Below, piece by piece: positions 43,866-51,733 of a stretch of DNA of 64,000 nt. The translations under genes and the position numbers were made by a program. Below the pieces are notes generated by a model, which saw only the letters and a program-made list of their open reading frames with translations, did not search any database and was not told where the DNA came from. How positions within the stretch are numbered: the first letter of the stretch is position 1; each line of letters opens with the position of its first letter. This stretch comes from an uncultured Brevibacillus sp. (GTDB taxonomy: Bacteria > Bacillota > Bacilli > Brevibacillales > Brevibacillaceae), in NCBI RefSeq assembly GCF_947502445.1, contig NZ_CANMZW010000026.1:1-64000 (forward strand), in the 5' to 3' direction.

Positions 43866-44750
43866 TCATGCTTTCATGGCAAGATGGGATAATTTTTCTG
43901 GATTGACCATCATGTAAAGCCGTTCGATCAGCTCTTCCTCTGGATGCAGAACGAGCTGGAAGGTAATTTTCAATTCGCCATCTGAAATCAGGGCAATTCC
44001 GTCCTGACCATTCATGGACCGAACCTCCATCGTCGAGCTAGGTGCCCACCGGGGCCAGATTCCGAGCAAAAAAGCAACGACACGCTGATCCGTGTAAATA
44101 GGATTAATAGCCGCTTTCGCTTTTCCGCCGCCGTCACTTACTAGAACAGCATCGTGAGTCAGCAAGCGGATCAACGTTTTGGCGTCAGATTGCGATATTG
44201 CTTGGATGAGCTGTGTCACCAATCGGGTGGATCGCTCCGGTTGCGCCTCTGTCTGCAAGCCAGCTCCCTTGAGCTTTTGTCCGGCACGACTGAGCAGCTT
44301 GCGGCAGCTATCCTCTGTTTTTTCCAGCATCTCGGCGATGGTACGATAATCGTAATCAAGAGCGGTACGCAACACGTAAACAGCACGCTCAATTGGGGTG
44401 AGAGTATCGAGCAAAACGAGCAAGCCGTAGGACACTGCCTCTTTCTCCATCAATACATGCAGTGGATCGTTCTCATTCTTTTCCTCCATAAACGGTTCAG
44501 GCAGCCATTCGCCTACATACTGCTCCCGTTTCCAACGTGCGGATTTTAACAAATCCAGGCAGCGATTGGTCACTGCCTTGCACAAATAGCTTTTTACATG
44601 GTGAATGTCGCTGATGTCATTTTGGGCAAAAGCAAGAAACGTCTCCTGTACGATATCCTCCGCCTCGGTTACAGACCCGAGCATACGATAAGCAAGTGAA
44701 AACAGGAGGGCCTTGTACTCTTGATAAACATCCTCCATGCGATCCTGCAT
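43866..44750 (-). CDS. ECF41-family RNA polymerase sigma factor (SigJ-like)
   Basis: 294 residues. Sigma regions 2 (about 10-75) and 4 (about 110-165) are followed by a C-terminal SnoaL-like domain that acts as a built-in regulator. ECF41 hallmarks are YVGEWLPEP (78-86), DGGGK (206-210) and NPEKL (283-287). The start codon overlaps the stop of the dioxygenase gene (TAATG), so the two are translationally coupled. No anti-sigma gene is nearby, as is usual for this group. Confidence 0.93.
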   Translation of the reverse strand: MQDRMEDVYQEYKALLFSLAYRMLGSVTEAEDIVQETFLAFAQNDISDIHHVKSYLCKAVTNRCLDLLKSARWKREQYVGEWLPEPFMEEKNENDPLHVLMEKEAVSYGLLVLLDTLTPIERAVYVLRTALDYDYRTIAEMLEKTEDSCRKLLSRAGQKLKGAGLQTEAQPERSTRLVTQLIQAISQSDAKTLIRLLTHDAVLVSDGGGKAKAAINPIYTDQRVVAFLLGIWPRWAPSSTMEVRSMNGQDGIALISDGELKITFQLVLHPEEELIERLYMMVNPEKLSHLAMKA

Positions 44751-45544
44751 TACTTGGCCTCACCAAACTGCCAGATCGTATGGCTGAGACTGCCGTAACG
44801 GAAGCTCATGTGCACTCGCTTCGCAAAGCGGGCATCATCAGCTGCCCCCATCACATAAACCAGCGGAACGAAATGCTCGCTGCCATATACAGGAACCGCC
44901 TTTTCCGCATGGGGAGCGAGCTCACGGTATTTAGCCAGATCGTCTACCTTCCATTCGGTCAGCGTGTTTTCCAGCCATTCCTCAAACTGGAGTGCCCACT
45001 CAAATGCACCTCCTGATGTCTCACGCATGTCGATGTAAGAAAAATTATGAACGGTACCGCCGCTTCCAATAATCAGCACATCTTTTTCACGCAGTGGACT
45101 CAGTGCCTTTCCAATCGCATATTGCTGTTCGATCGTCAGATTTGGGTTGACGGACAGTGCGACAACCGGAACATCTGCATCCGGGAATACATGTCTCAGC
45201 ACTACCCAATGTCCGTGGTCCAGCCCGCGCGTTGAATTGAAGCTGACAGGCACACCCGCCTTTTGCAAAAGCTCGACTGTTTCTTTGGCGATTTCGCTGT
45301 CGCCTTTGGCCGGGTATTGAATTTCATACAACTCTTGCGGAAAGCCGCCAAAGTCATGAATCGTCGGGAAAGTATCTACTGCCCCCACGTTTTGTTCAAA
45401 AGCCTCCCAGTGCGCCGAGAACATGACGATCGCACGTGGACGGCGCGGCAAAAGACTTGGCAATTGGTTCATGGCTTGTGTATATACGTTGTTTTCAATC
45501 GCAAGCAACGGAGCGCCGTGCGCGATAAAAAATGATGGCATCAT
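44750..45544 (-). CDS. DODA-type extradiol ring-cleavage dioxygenase family protein (YgiD-like)
   Basis: 264 residues. Metal-site residues are in IAHGAP (H9), IHDFGGFP and GLDHGHW. The family includes plant DOPA 4,5-dioxygenase and E. coli YgiD; it opens catechol-type rings using zinc or iron. It is first in an operon with the ECF41 gene. An inverted repeat TACTT-N5-AAGTA lies upstream. Confidence 0.87.
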   Translation of the reverse strand: MMPSFFIAHGAPLLAIENNVYTQAMNQLPSLLPRRPRAIVMFSAHWEAFEQNVGAVDTFPTIHDFGGFPQELYEIQYPAKGDSEIAKETVELLQKAGVPVSFNSTRGLDHGHWVVLRHVFPDADVPVVALSVNPNLTIEQQYAIGKALSPLREKDVLIIGSGGTVHNFSYIDMRETSGGAFEWALQFEEWLENTLTEWKVDDLAKYRELAPHAEKAVPVYGSEHFVPLVYVMGAADDARFAKRVHMSFRYGSLSHTIWQFGEAK

Positions 45545-45595
45545 GGGGAAACACTCTCCTCTGAAAGCTATATAGCTTTACTTTATAAACTTAGT

Positions 45596-45615
45596 TACTT
45601 TTTGTAAGTATTATA
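45596..45615 (-). promoter_or_regulatory. Possible operator and -10 of the dioxygenase-ECF41 operon
   Basis: On the minus strand a perfect -10 TATAAT (45610-45615) is followed immediately by TACTT-N5-AAGTA (45596-45610), which reads the same on both strands. The -35 is weak. The repeat resembles operators of HxlR/DUF24-type regulators of thiol and quinone stress, but no such gene is in the window. Confidence 0.4.
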
Positions 45616-45745
45616 ACCCATATTTGTTTTGTTTACTATCCCCTTTTTTGTCGGGGGGAGTGGAGGAAGCCTGCTTTTATTTTACCTCCTGGCATTTTTG
45701 ATGGCCCTCTCAATGTAGTATAGAAGAATATCCTTGGTGCAATGC

Positions 45746-45780
45746 AAAAAAAAGCTTGCCGCATTGCGCGACAAGCTTTT
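45746..45780 (-). terminator. sodA terminator
   Basis: Minus-strand hairpin AAAAGCTTGTCGC/GCGGCAAGCTTTT followed by T run. Confidence 0.88.
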
Positions 45781-45797
45781 AAGGAGTGAGCCTACAA

Positions 45798-46406
45798 TTA
45801 TTTCGCAGCTGCGAAACGTTTGCTTACTTCATCCCAGTTTACTACGTTCCAGAACGCCGCGATGTAGTCAGGGCGTTTGTTTTGGTAGTTCAGGTAGTAA
45901 GCATGCTCCCATACGTCCAGACCGAGGATAGGTGTTTTGCCTTCCATTACAGGGCTGTCTTGGTTAGGAGTTGAAGAGATAGCTACTTTTCCGCCTTCAG
46001 CAGTCAGCCAAGCCCAGCCGGAACCGAAGCGAGTTGTAGCTGCTTTTGCGAATTCAGCTTTGAAGTTGTCAAAGCTTCCGAAAGCCGCGTTGATAGCGTC
46101 TGCCAGCTCACCAGCTGGTGCGCCGCCGCCGTTCGGGCTCAGGATTTCCCAGAACAGAGTGTGGTTCGCATGTCCGCCACCGTTGTTGCGAACTGCAGTG
46201 CGGATACCTTCTGGCAAAGCATCCAGGTTGCTGATCAATTCTTCAACGCTTTTGTTTTGCAGGTCAGCGTGACCTTCGAGAGCAGCATTCAGGTTGTTTA
46301 CATACGTAGCATGGTGACGTCCGTGGTGGATCTCCATAGTTTGTGCGTCGATGTGTGGTACCAGTGCATCATGTGCATAAGGCAATGCAGGAAGTTGATG
46401 TGCCAT
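45798..46406 (-). CDS. sodA: Superoxide dismutase [Mn]
   Basis: 202 residues. Metal ligands are H27 (MEIHHGRHH), the His of NHTLFWE, and the Asp and His of the signature DVWEHAYYLNYQ. It converts superoxide to peroxide and oxygen. ATG 46406 (MAHQLPALPY) lies nine bases after AGGAGG; an upstream start would add six residues. It has its own promoter and terminator. Confidence 0.96.
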   Translation of the reverse strand: MAHQLPALPYAHDALVPHIDAQTMEIHHGRHHATYVNNLNAALEGHADLQNKSVEELISNLDALPEGIRTAVRNNGGGHANHTLFWEILSPNGGGAPAGELADAINAAFGSFDNFKAEFAKAATTRFGSGWAWLTAEGGKVAISSTPNQDSPVMEGKTPILGLDVWEHAYYLNYQNKRPDYIAAFWNVVNWDEVSKRFAAAK

Positions 46407-46451
46407 TTTTACATTCCTCCTCAAAATATGTATGGGTCAAGCTTCGCCTTT

Positions 46452-46480
46452 ATTATACTTCAAGGAACGTACTTTTACAA
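46452..46480 (-). promoter_or_regulatory. sodA promoter
   Basis: Minus-strand -35 TTGTAA (46475-46480), 17-base spacer, -10 TATAAT (46452-46457). Confidence 0.75.
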
Positions 46481-46599
46481 CAAATCGGTTTGCAAAGTAT
46501 ATTAATCTATTAAATTATTTCTGTAGATTTCCATCTTGCAAACAGGGTAGAGCATGCTAGACTTGGATTTATACAAACTAGAGAATCAGGTGATCTTTT

Positions 46600-47367
46600 G
46601 TGGAAATGGACTTATCAACCATCGTCTTTCTCGCATTCTTCGGGTTTGTCGCTGCCTTCATTGACAGTACGGTAGGTGGAGGTGGGCTGATCTCTCTCCC
46701 TGCTCTCTTGGGTTTAGGAATTCCTCCCTACCTGGCACTGGGCACGAACAAGCTCGCAGGCACTATTTCGTCCGCTACCAGCTCCGTAACCTTTATTCGC
46801 AACGGCAAGTTTGACAAGAAGCTCATGTTCATCCTCTTCCCCGTTTCACTGATAGGGGCCTATCTGGGGGCAAAAACGGTACTGTTTGTTCCTCAGGAGC
46901 TATTAAAGGTACTGGTCATCATCATGATGGCGCTGATTTTCATCTACACCTTGTTTAACAAGCGGTTCGGTCAGGATTCCAACTTTAAAGGCCTCACCAA
47001 GTTCACACTAGGCGTAGGGATTCCCTTTACCTTTATAATTGGATTTTACGATGGCTTTTTCGGACCGGGAACCGGTTCGTTTTTCGTTTTCTTGATGGTG
47101 CTCTTGTTCGGTCATGATTTCGTGATCGCTGCCGGGAATGGACGGATCCTGAATCTGGCGAGTAACATCTCCGCCTTGTTTGTTTTCGCTATGGAAGGCA
47201 AGGTTATTTTATTGACGGGTCTGGTTATGGGTATCGCCATGCTTCTCGGTGCGAGCATCGGAGCGCGTGTGGCGATCAAAACAGGCGTCCGTTATGTGCG
47301 TCCGTTGTTCTTGGCTGTTTCGATCACGCTGATTACAAAAATGATTTATGAATTGATTTTTACGTAG
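46600..47367 (+). CDS. TauE/SafE family membrane transporter
   Basis: 255 residues, about eight membrane helices. The conserved DSTVGGGGLISLPALLG in helix 1 and FYDGFFGPGTGSFF in the second half mark the sulfite exporter TauE/SafE (formerly DUF81) family. It is thought to export sulfur or carboxylate anions; the substrate is unknown. GTG 46600 follows AGGTGAT by five bases; an ATG two codons later is possible. Confidence 0.85.
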   Translation: MEMDLSTIVFLAFFGFVAAFIDSTVGGGGLISLPALLGLGIPPYLALGTNKLAGTISSATSSVTFIRNGKFDKKLMFILFPVSLIGAYLGAKTVLFVPQELLKVLVIIMMALIFIYTLFNKRFGQDSNFKGLTKFTLGVGIPFTFIIGFYDGFFGPGTGSFFVFLMVLLFGHDFVIAAGNGRILNLASNISALFVFAMEGKVILLTGLVMGIAMLLGASIGARVAIKTGVRYVRPLFLAVSITLITKMIYELIFT

Positions 47368-47492
47368 GTCATTGAAAGAAAAGAGCTTTAAAGGAAAGGG
47401 ACTTCCGGACCGTAGTGGAGAATAGGAAAAAGGAGAAAATGCTCCAGCTTCTTGGGCCCTCTGCAGTGACGTAATACAGGTGTAAGCTAATA

Positions 47493-47523
47493 GGAAAAGG
47501 AGCGGATTATCCGCTCCTTTTCT
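47493..47523. terminator. Bidirectional terminator
   Basis: Arms GGAAAAGGAGCGGAT and ATCCGCTCCTTTTC between convergent genes. Confidence 0.88.
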
Positions 47524-47526
47524 CTC

Positions 47527-48561
47527 TTATAATGCCTGAATATCCTCTATCAGCTTTTCTACATTTTCTTTTTTAGTAGCCCAGCTCGTACAAAATCTCA
47601 CAACACTGTGATTGTCATCGAATTTTTCCCAAAAGGAAAAGGAATACTTTTTGTCCAATTCGCTTAGCACATCATTATGCAAAATAGGGAACTGCTGGTT
47701 GGTTACGGAATCATAGCGGAATGAGTATCCTTTTTCGATAAATGCCTCTCGAATCAACATCGCCATTTCCACGGCGTGACTCGCAATCTCAAAATACAAG
47801 CCATCTTCAAACAAGGTTTCAAATTGTATTCCCAACAATCTTCCCTTGGCTAGAAGTCCTCCTCTTTGCTTGATGAAATACCGAAAATCTTTTTTCAGAG
47901 CATCATTCGTGATGACAACTGCCTCCCCGAACAATGCCCCCAGCTTGGTTCCGCCTATATAAAACACATCACACAGCCTTGCAATATCTGCCAGAGATAA
48001 ATCGCTGTCTTTTGAAACCAGTCCATATCCTAATCTGGCACCATCCAAAAACAATGGCAAGCCATGCTCGCGGCAAACCTTACTTAATGCTTCCAGCTCT
48101 GCTTTGCTATAGGTTGTTCCATTCTCGGTAGGGTGAGAAATGTAAACCAAGCCTGGCTGTACCATATGCTCATGGGTGACATCATTCCAGTGAGCGTCAT
48201 ATATTTCTTTTACCTGCTCAGCCCGAATTTTCCCATCGTCACTCGGCAACGTAAGTACTTTATGACCAGTCGCTTCAATTGCTCCTGTTTCATGTACGGC
48301 AATATGACCGGTAATAGCAGCAACTGCACCTTGGTGCGGGCGCAATATGGAAGCAATAACTGTCGTATTCGTCTGTGTTCCCCCAACTAACAAGTGTACG
48401 TCTGCATTCTCCATATCACACGCTTTTCTAATGTACGCCTTGGCATTTTCACAGTATTTATCCATACCATACCCAGGTGTCTGCTCTTCATTTGTTTCCA
48501 GTAACCGTTTCAAAATGCGCTCATGGGCACCTTCTGCATAATCATTTTCAAAACGAATCAT
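47527..48561 (-). CDS. Low-specificity threonine aldolase-like PLP enzyme
   Basis: 344 residues. The PLP lysine is K206 (YIGGTKLGALFGE); FENDYAEGAHERIL, LLVGGTQTNT and LDGARLGY are typical of the beta-eliminating lyase/threonine aldolase family. It splits threonine or related beta-hydroxy amino acids into glycine and an aldehyde. It is preceded by, and probably cotranscribed with, a MarR-family gene 15 bases upstream, so regulation by that protein is likely. Confidence 0.87.
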   Translation of the reverse strand: MIRFENDYAEGAHERILKRLLETNEEQTPGYGMDKYCENAKAYIRKACDMENADVHLLVGGTQTNTTVIASILRPHQGAVAAITGHIAVHETGAIEATGHKVLTLPSDDGKIRAEQVKEIYDAHWNDVTHEHMVQPGLVYISHPTENGTTYSKAELEALSKVCREHGLPLFLDGARLGYGLVSKDSDLSLADIARLCDVFYIGGTKLGALFGEAVVITNDALKKDFRYFIKQRGGLLAKGRLLGIQFETLFEDGLYFEIASHAVEMAMLIREAFIEKGYSFRYDSVTNQQFPILHNDVLSELDKKYSFSFWEKFDDNHSVVRFCTSWATKKENVEKLIEDIQAL

Positions 48562-48576
48562 TTTACGTATCCTCCC

Positions 48577-49002
48577 CTACCTGTCTAATTTGTTTTGGAT
48601 CAGTAGCATAGAAGCATGTATTTCATTTATTTCTGTTTGTGATACCCCTTGTAATAACTCTGCTATTTGTTCATCCGATTTCTCATTCAATTGCTGAAAA
48701 AGAGCTATCCCTTTCGGAGTCAATTGAATCAAGCTGACTCTACTATCCAAGGGTGAGCTTTCCTTTATAAGCAGTTCATCCTTGCTGAGCTTGGCAATGA
48801 TTCTACTCATGTAGCTACGATCAATTTTCAATCTTTCGACCAGATCGTTTGCAATACACACTCTCATAAAGCCAATCTCCAAAATCACCCGTGCCTCGGT
48901 TAAAGAATATCCGGTATCCAATACATGCTTTTCCAAAATTCCGAGCAGGATGGTGTAAAACCGGTTGAATTTTCGTATATCTGAAATGATGTCCTGCAGC
49001 AT
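48577..49002 (-). CDS. MarR family transcriptional regulator
   Basis: 141 residues. A winged helix in the middle (VILEIGFMRVCIANDLVERLKIDRSYMSRIIAKL) and LIQLTPKGIALFQQL of the wing fit the MarR family. It leads an operon with the aldolase gene, and two 18-base direct repeats overlap its promoter, suggesting autorepression. ATG 49002 follows AAAGGAG. Confidence 0.85.
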   Translation of the reverse strand: MLQDIISDIRKFNRFYTILLGILEKHVLDTGYSLTEARVILEIGFMRVCIANDLVERLKIDRSYMSRIIAKLSKDELLIKESSPLDSRVSLIQLTPKGIALFQQLNEKSDEQIAELLQGVSQTEINEIHASMLLIQNKLDR

Positions 49003-49015
49003 GACGCTACTCCTT

Positions 49016-49067
49016 TTTAGTGAACTTTGTCAACAAATAATGTAGTTTATTTAGTGGACTCTGTCAA
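49016..49067 (-). promoter_or_regulatory. Promoter of the MarR-aldolase operon with tandem operator-like repeats
   Basis: Minus strand: -35 TTGACA (49062-49067), 17-base spacer, -10 TACATT (49039-49044). TTGACAGAGTCCACTAAA (49050-49067) recurs as TTGACAAAGTTCACTAAA (49016-49033), 34 bases further downstream. Confidence 0.68.
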
Positions 49068-49114
49068 CATATTTCACTTCGTTTTGTGTTGGATTACATG
49101 CCCATACGCAAAAG

Positions 49115-49141
49115 AAAAAAGCCTGACATTCAGCCAGGCTC
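49115..49141 (-). terminator. Terminator of the YneF operon
   Basis: Minus-strand hairpin AGCCTGGCTG/CAGGCTTTTTT. Confidence 0.78.
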
Positions 49142-49145
49142 CCCC

Positions 49146-49331
49146 CTACTCTTCGTTTCCTTTTCTCTGTTTCAAGCGTAAAATGATGCCATCGATCAGC
49201 AGGCCGACGCCCGCCAAATAAAAAGGGGCTGCAAATCGGGTTCCTTCACCGATCGGCAGATCTTTCATGTACACGATAAATACCCCGATAATAAAGCCAA
49301 TCATCGTGTAGCGCAGACGGGTCGGCCCCAT
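49146..49331 (-). CDS. Small membrane protein downstream of yneF
   Basis: 61 residues, two membrane helices (about 10-24 and 35-53) and a basic end (RLKQRKGNEE). ATG preceded by GGAGGGA. It lies 17 bases after yneF and before a shared terminator. No function known to me. Confidence 0.68.
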   Translation of the reverse strand: MGPTRLRYTMIGFIIGVFIVYMKDLPIGEGTRFAAPFYLAGVGLLIDGIILRLKQRKGNEE

Positions 49332-49348
49332 AACGACATCCCTCCGCT

Positions 49349-49579
49349 TTATTTACCGAATTTATTTGGCATTTTCATGTTTTTCATCGTACGGCTCATC
49401 TGTTTCAGTTGCTTCTGGTTAAGGTTCATCCCCATAGAACGGGCCATGGCTTGCAGCTGCTTGTCGTCCATTTGCATATTGGACACCTGCTTTTTCAAAT
49501 AATAAGTGCCTCCGGCAAAACCGCCTACGAGGCCAAGTAAGAGTGTAACAATCGGAATTACCCAGTTGTACCAAGCCAT
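49349..49579 (-). CDS. yneF: YneF family membrane protein (UPF0154)
   Basis: 76 residues. One membrane helix (about 5-27) is followed by a cytosolic tail with QLQAMARSMGMNLNQKQLKQM, the YneF signature. The function is unknown. The start could be TTG 49582 or ATG 49579; GAGG lies 14 bases before the ATG, a long gap. Confidence 0.85.
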   Translation of the reverse strand: MAWYNWVIPIVTLLLGLVGGFAGGTYYLKKQVSNMQMDDKQLQAMARSMGMNLNQKQLKQMSRTMKNMKMPNKFGK

Positions 49580-49730
49580 CAATACATTACCATCCTCTTT
49601 GCGTAATTATATACATGTTCATTGTACCATAGTTGGACAATCTGTACATTGCACCCTGGGAAATTGATGAGTGCGCCTCAAGCATGATCGCTACTTCTAG
49701 CATATCCTAATTGCAAGAGGTGATGTGACA

Positions 49731-50522
49731 ATGACTCCTATCGTCATTCTCGATGCCGGACATGGTGGTGTCGATCCTGGGGGAGGTAATAATTCCCAAT
49801 CTTCAGAGAAGGATATGACCCTCAAGATATCAACCTACCAATACAACCGACTCCAAGAGTTAAATATCGCCGTCGCCATGACCCGAACAACAGATTCAAC
49901 CCTCTCAAGCGATGCTCGAACAGCGATTGTCCGCAACAGTGGGGCTCGCTATTGTATTTCCAACCATATCAATTCTGGCGGCGGCAGAGGCTCCGAAGTC
50001 ATTTACTCCATTTATGGCTCTGCTGGATTCCCTCGCTTGATTCAGGAGGATTTGGAAGCAGAAGGCATGCCTAATCGACGAATTTTTACTCGTACGCTTC
50101 CTAACAATCCCGGACTCGACTACTACTATATGCATCGGGAGACGGGCAGTGTGGAAACCGTCATCGTGGAATATGGCTTTGCCGACAACCCGTTGGATGC
50201 AGATAAGCTCGCCAACGACTGGAAGGACCTCGCAGAAGCTGTCGTTCGAGCCTTTTGTGAGTACGCCAAGCTCCCCTATCAGCCGCCAAAAACGACACCG
50301 ACGCCAACACCGACCAGCTCACCAGGCAATGGCGGAGGGACCGGCAATCCTGACGACGGAGGAGGTGGCACTATGCCTGATTGGAAACAGGAAGCAATCG
50401 ACTGGATGTTTGACCAAGAGCTACTCACCAATGAAGATTGGCGCAGCCAGGCTGACAAGCCGTTGCCCCTCTGGGCTGAGGCAGTCATCCTCAAGCGTCT
50501 GTATGAAAAACTGAAAACCTAA
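49731..50522 (+). CDS. N-acetylmuramoyl-L-alanine amidase (Amidase_3), endolysin-like
   Basis: 263 residues. Zinc ligands H11 (DAGHGG), E26 (SSEKDM) and H79 (SNHINSG), and catalytic E147 (VIVEYGF) of the amidase_3 family are present. A Pro/Thr and Gly-rich linker (about 188-220) leads to a C-terminal helical domain (WMFDQELLTNEDW). There is no signal peptide, as in phage endolysins and mother-cell lytic amidases such as CwlC. It cuts the muramic acid-alanine bond of peptidoglycan. The next gene encodes a small membrane protein, a holin-like arrangement. Confidence 0.87.
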   Translation: MTPIVILDAGHGGVDPGGGNNSQSSEKDMTLKISTYQYNRLQELNIAVAMTRTTDSTLSSDARTAIVRNSGARYCISNHINSGGGRGSEVIYSIYGSAGFPRLIQEDLEAEGMPNRRIFTRTLPNNPGLDYYYMHRETGSVETVIVEYGFADNPLDADKLANDWKDLAEAVVRAFCEYAKLPYQPPKTTPTPTPTSSPGNGGGTGNPDDGGGGTMPDWKQEAIDWMFDQELLTNEDWRSQADKPLPLWAEAVILKRLYEKLKT

Positions 50523-50542
50523 GCTCAATTTGTGGAGGTAGT

Positions 50543-50806
50543 GTGCATGTACTTCGCATCCCCAAAAAGCTGCGTAGTTGGGTAGCGGTCGTGCTGATTC
50601 TCGGACTGTACATGGTGCATCAGTGGTTGTATTCACCCGGCTTTGACTGGAAGACCGCATTGCTCGAGGGCTTGACTGCGGGCCTCGCCAGTGTCGGTAT
50701 TCACCCCTCTGCCAAAAACACGCTGGAGCAATTTAGCGTAAGCAAAACGAACGAGAAGCAAAACCAAATAAAAAGCAAGAACAACGATTCTCAATCCGCG
50801 ATATAA
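50543..50806 (+). CDS. Small membrane protein, holin-like
   Basis: 87 residues. A basic start (LRIPKKLRSW) precedes one clear membrane helix (VAVVLILGLYMVHQWLY), then a weaker amphipathic helix (ALLEGLTAGLASVGI) and a charged tail. This resembles small phage-type holins, and it follows an endolysin-like gene by 20 bases, but no family signature is certain. GTG start with GGAGG only four bases upstream. It overlaps the next gene by 16 bases tail to tail. Confidence 0.55.
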   Translation: MHVLRIPKKLRSWVAVVLILGLYMVHQWLYSPGFDWKTALLEGLTAGLASVGIHPSAKNTLEQFSVSKTNEKQNQIKSKNNDSQSAI

Positions 50807-51612
50807 CGTGTTAACGGTGTGTCAGTCAAACCCGAATAGTTTTTCTTTGCCGGTACACTTATCAGTTCGTCCTCGGGAAAGCGATAGGCGGTCAGCATTC
50901 CGCCAAACACGCAGCCCTGGTCGATATTGAGTGTGCCGTTTTTGCGTTCTGGATTCGGGCGTGGATCATGTCCCCACACAATGAGCGGCTCCGTAGCCTT
51001 GCGCTCTTTTGCCCACTCTCTGCGGATCGGACGACCATCTGGCCCTGTTCCAGCGACATCCCCGTACCTGCAAAAGGTTTGTACCGCTGATGATTCCATC
51101 CCGATATAGTCATCTTTAATTCCTGCATGGACAGCGACTGCGACCAGCTTTTCATTTCTCCTGATCATCATGTGCGACGGAGAAGAAAATAGAAGACGCC
51201 GACTTTGCTCGCGCAGAAGTGATGCCTTTTTCGGCCCAAATTCTTGCTGGTACACGCGCAGCTCTTCTTCTACCTTTTCGTCCCCATGGGCAAGCGTGAC
51301 AGGCCTGCCGTCGAGCCAACGCGCCACTTTCCATCCATGATTGCTATCGACCATCTCAGCAATGCCGGATGATGTGTGCAGCAAAAAAAATTGCAGCATC
51401 TTGATTGATTGTGGTCCACGACTTGTAATATCTCCGAGGGAAAGGAGCTTTCGACCTTGTGGATGGCGATACGTCCCATCATGACCTCGCTCAAATCCCA
51501 AGCGCCGCAAGAGTTCGATAAACTCGTCATAACAGCCATGAACATCTCCGACGATATCTACTCCCTTGTCTGCCGAAAGCACCTTGGATCGTGTCTGAGG
51601 TTTGTGCCTCAT
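50791..51612 (-). CDS. PrpE-like metallophosphoesterase
   Basis: 273 residues. The N-terminal metal motif GDVHGCYDE is followed by GDITSRGP (usually GDxTDRGP), DSNHGWK (usually GNH), VHAG and a C-terminal RTHIDxGCVFGG-type segment, here NIDQGCVFGGMLTAYRFPE. It resembles B. subtilis PrpE (asymmetrical diadenosine tetraphosphate hydrolase/phosphatase). The Asp-to-Ser and Gly-to-Ser changes lie in catalytic motifs, so activity is uncertain. ATG 51612 follows AAAGGAGGGAG. Confidence 0.75.
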   Translation of the reverse strand: MRHKPQTRSKVLSADKGVDIVGDVHGCYDEFIELLRRLGFERGHDGTYRHPQGRKLLSLGDITSRGPQSIKMLQFFLLHTSSGIAEMVDSNHGWKVARWLDGRPVTLAHGDEKVEEELRVYQQEFGPKKASLLREQSRRLLFSSPSHMMIRRNEKLVAVAVHAGIKDDYIGMESSAVQTFCRYGDVAGTGPDGRPIRREWAKERKATEPLIVWGHDPRPNPERKNGTLNIDQGCVFGGMLTAYRFPEDELISVPAKKNYSGLTDTPLTRYIAD

Positions 51613-51667
51613 CTTACACTCCCTCCTTTCCAAAAGCTATTACTTACTATCTTTACCACATATACAA

Positions 51668-51700
51668 AAAAAACTCACTCTCTATTCAAAAGAGTGAGCC
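51668..51700 (-). terminator. Terminator of the liaFSR operon
   Basis: Minus-strand hairpin CTCACTCT/AGAGTGAG followed by an eight-T run. Confidence 0.85.
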
Positions 51701-51733
51701 TCCTCGTCATTTCCTTTTTTGGCACGGTCATAT

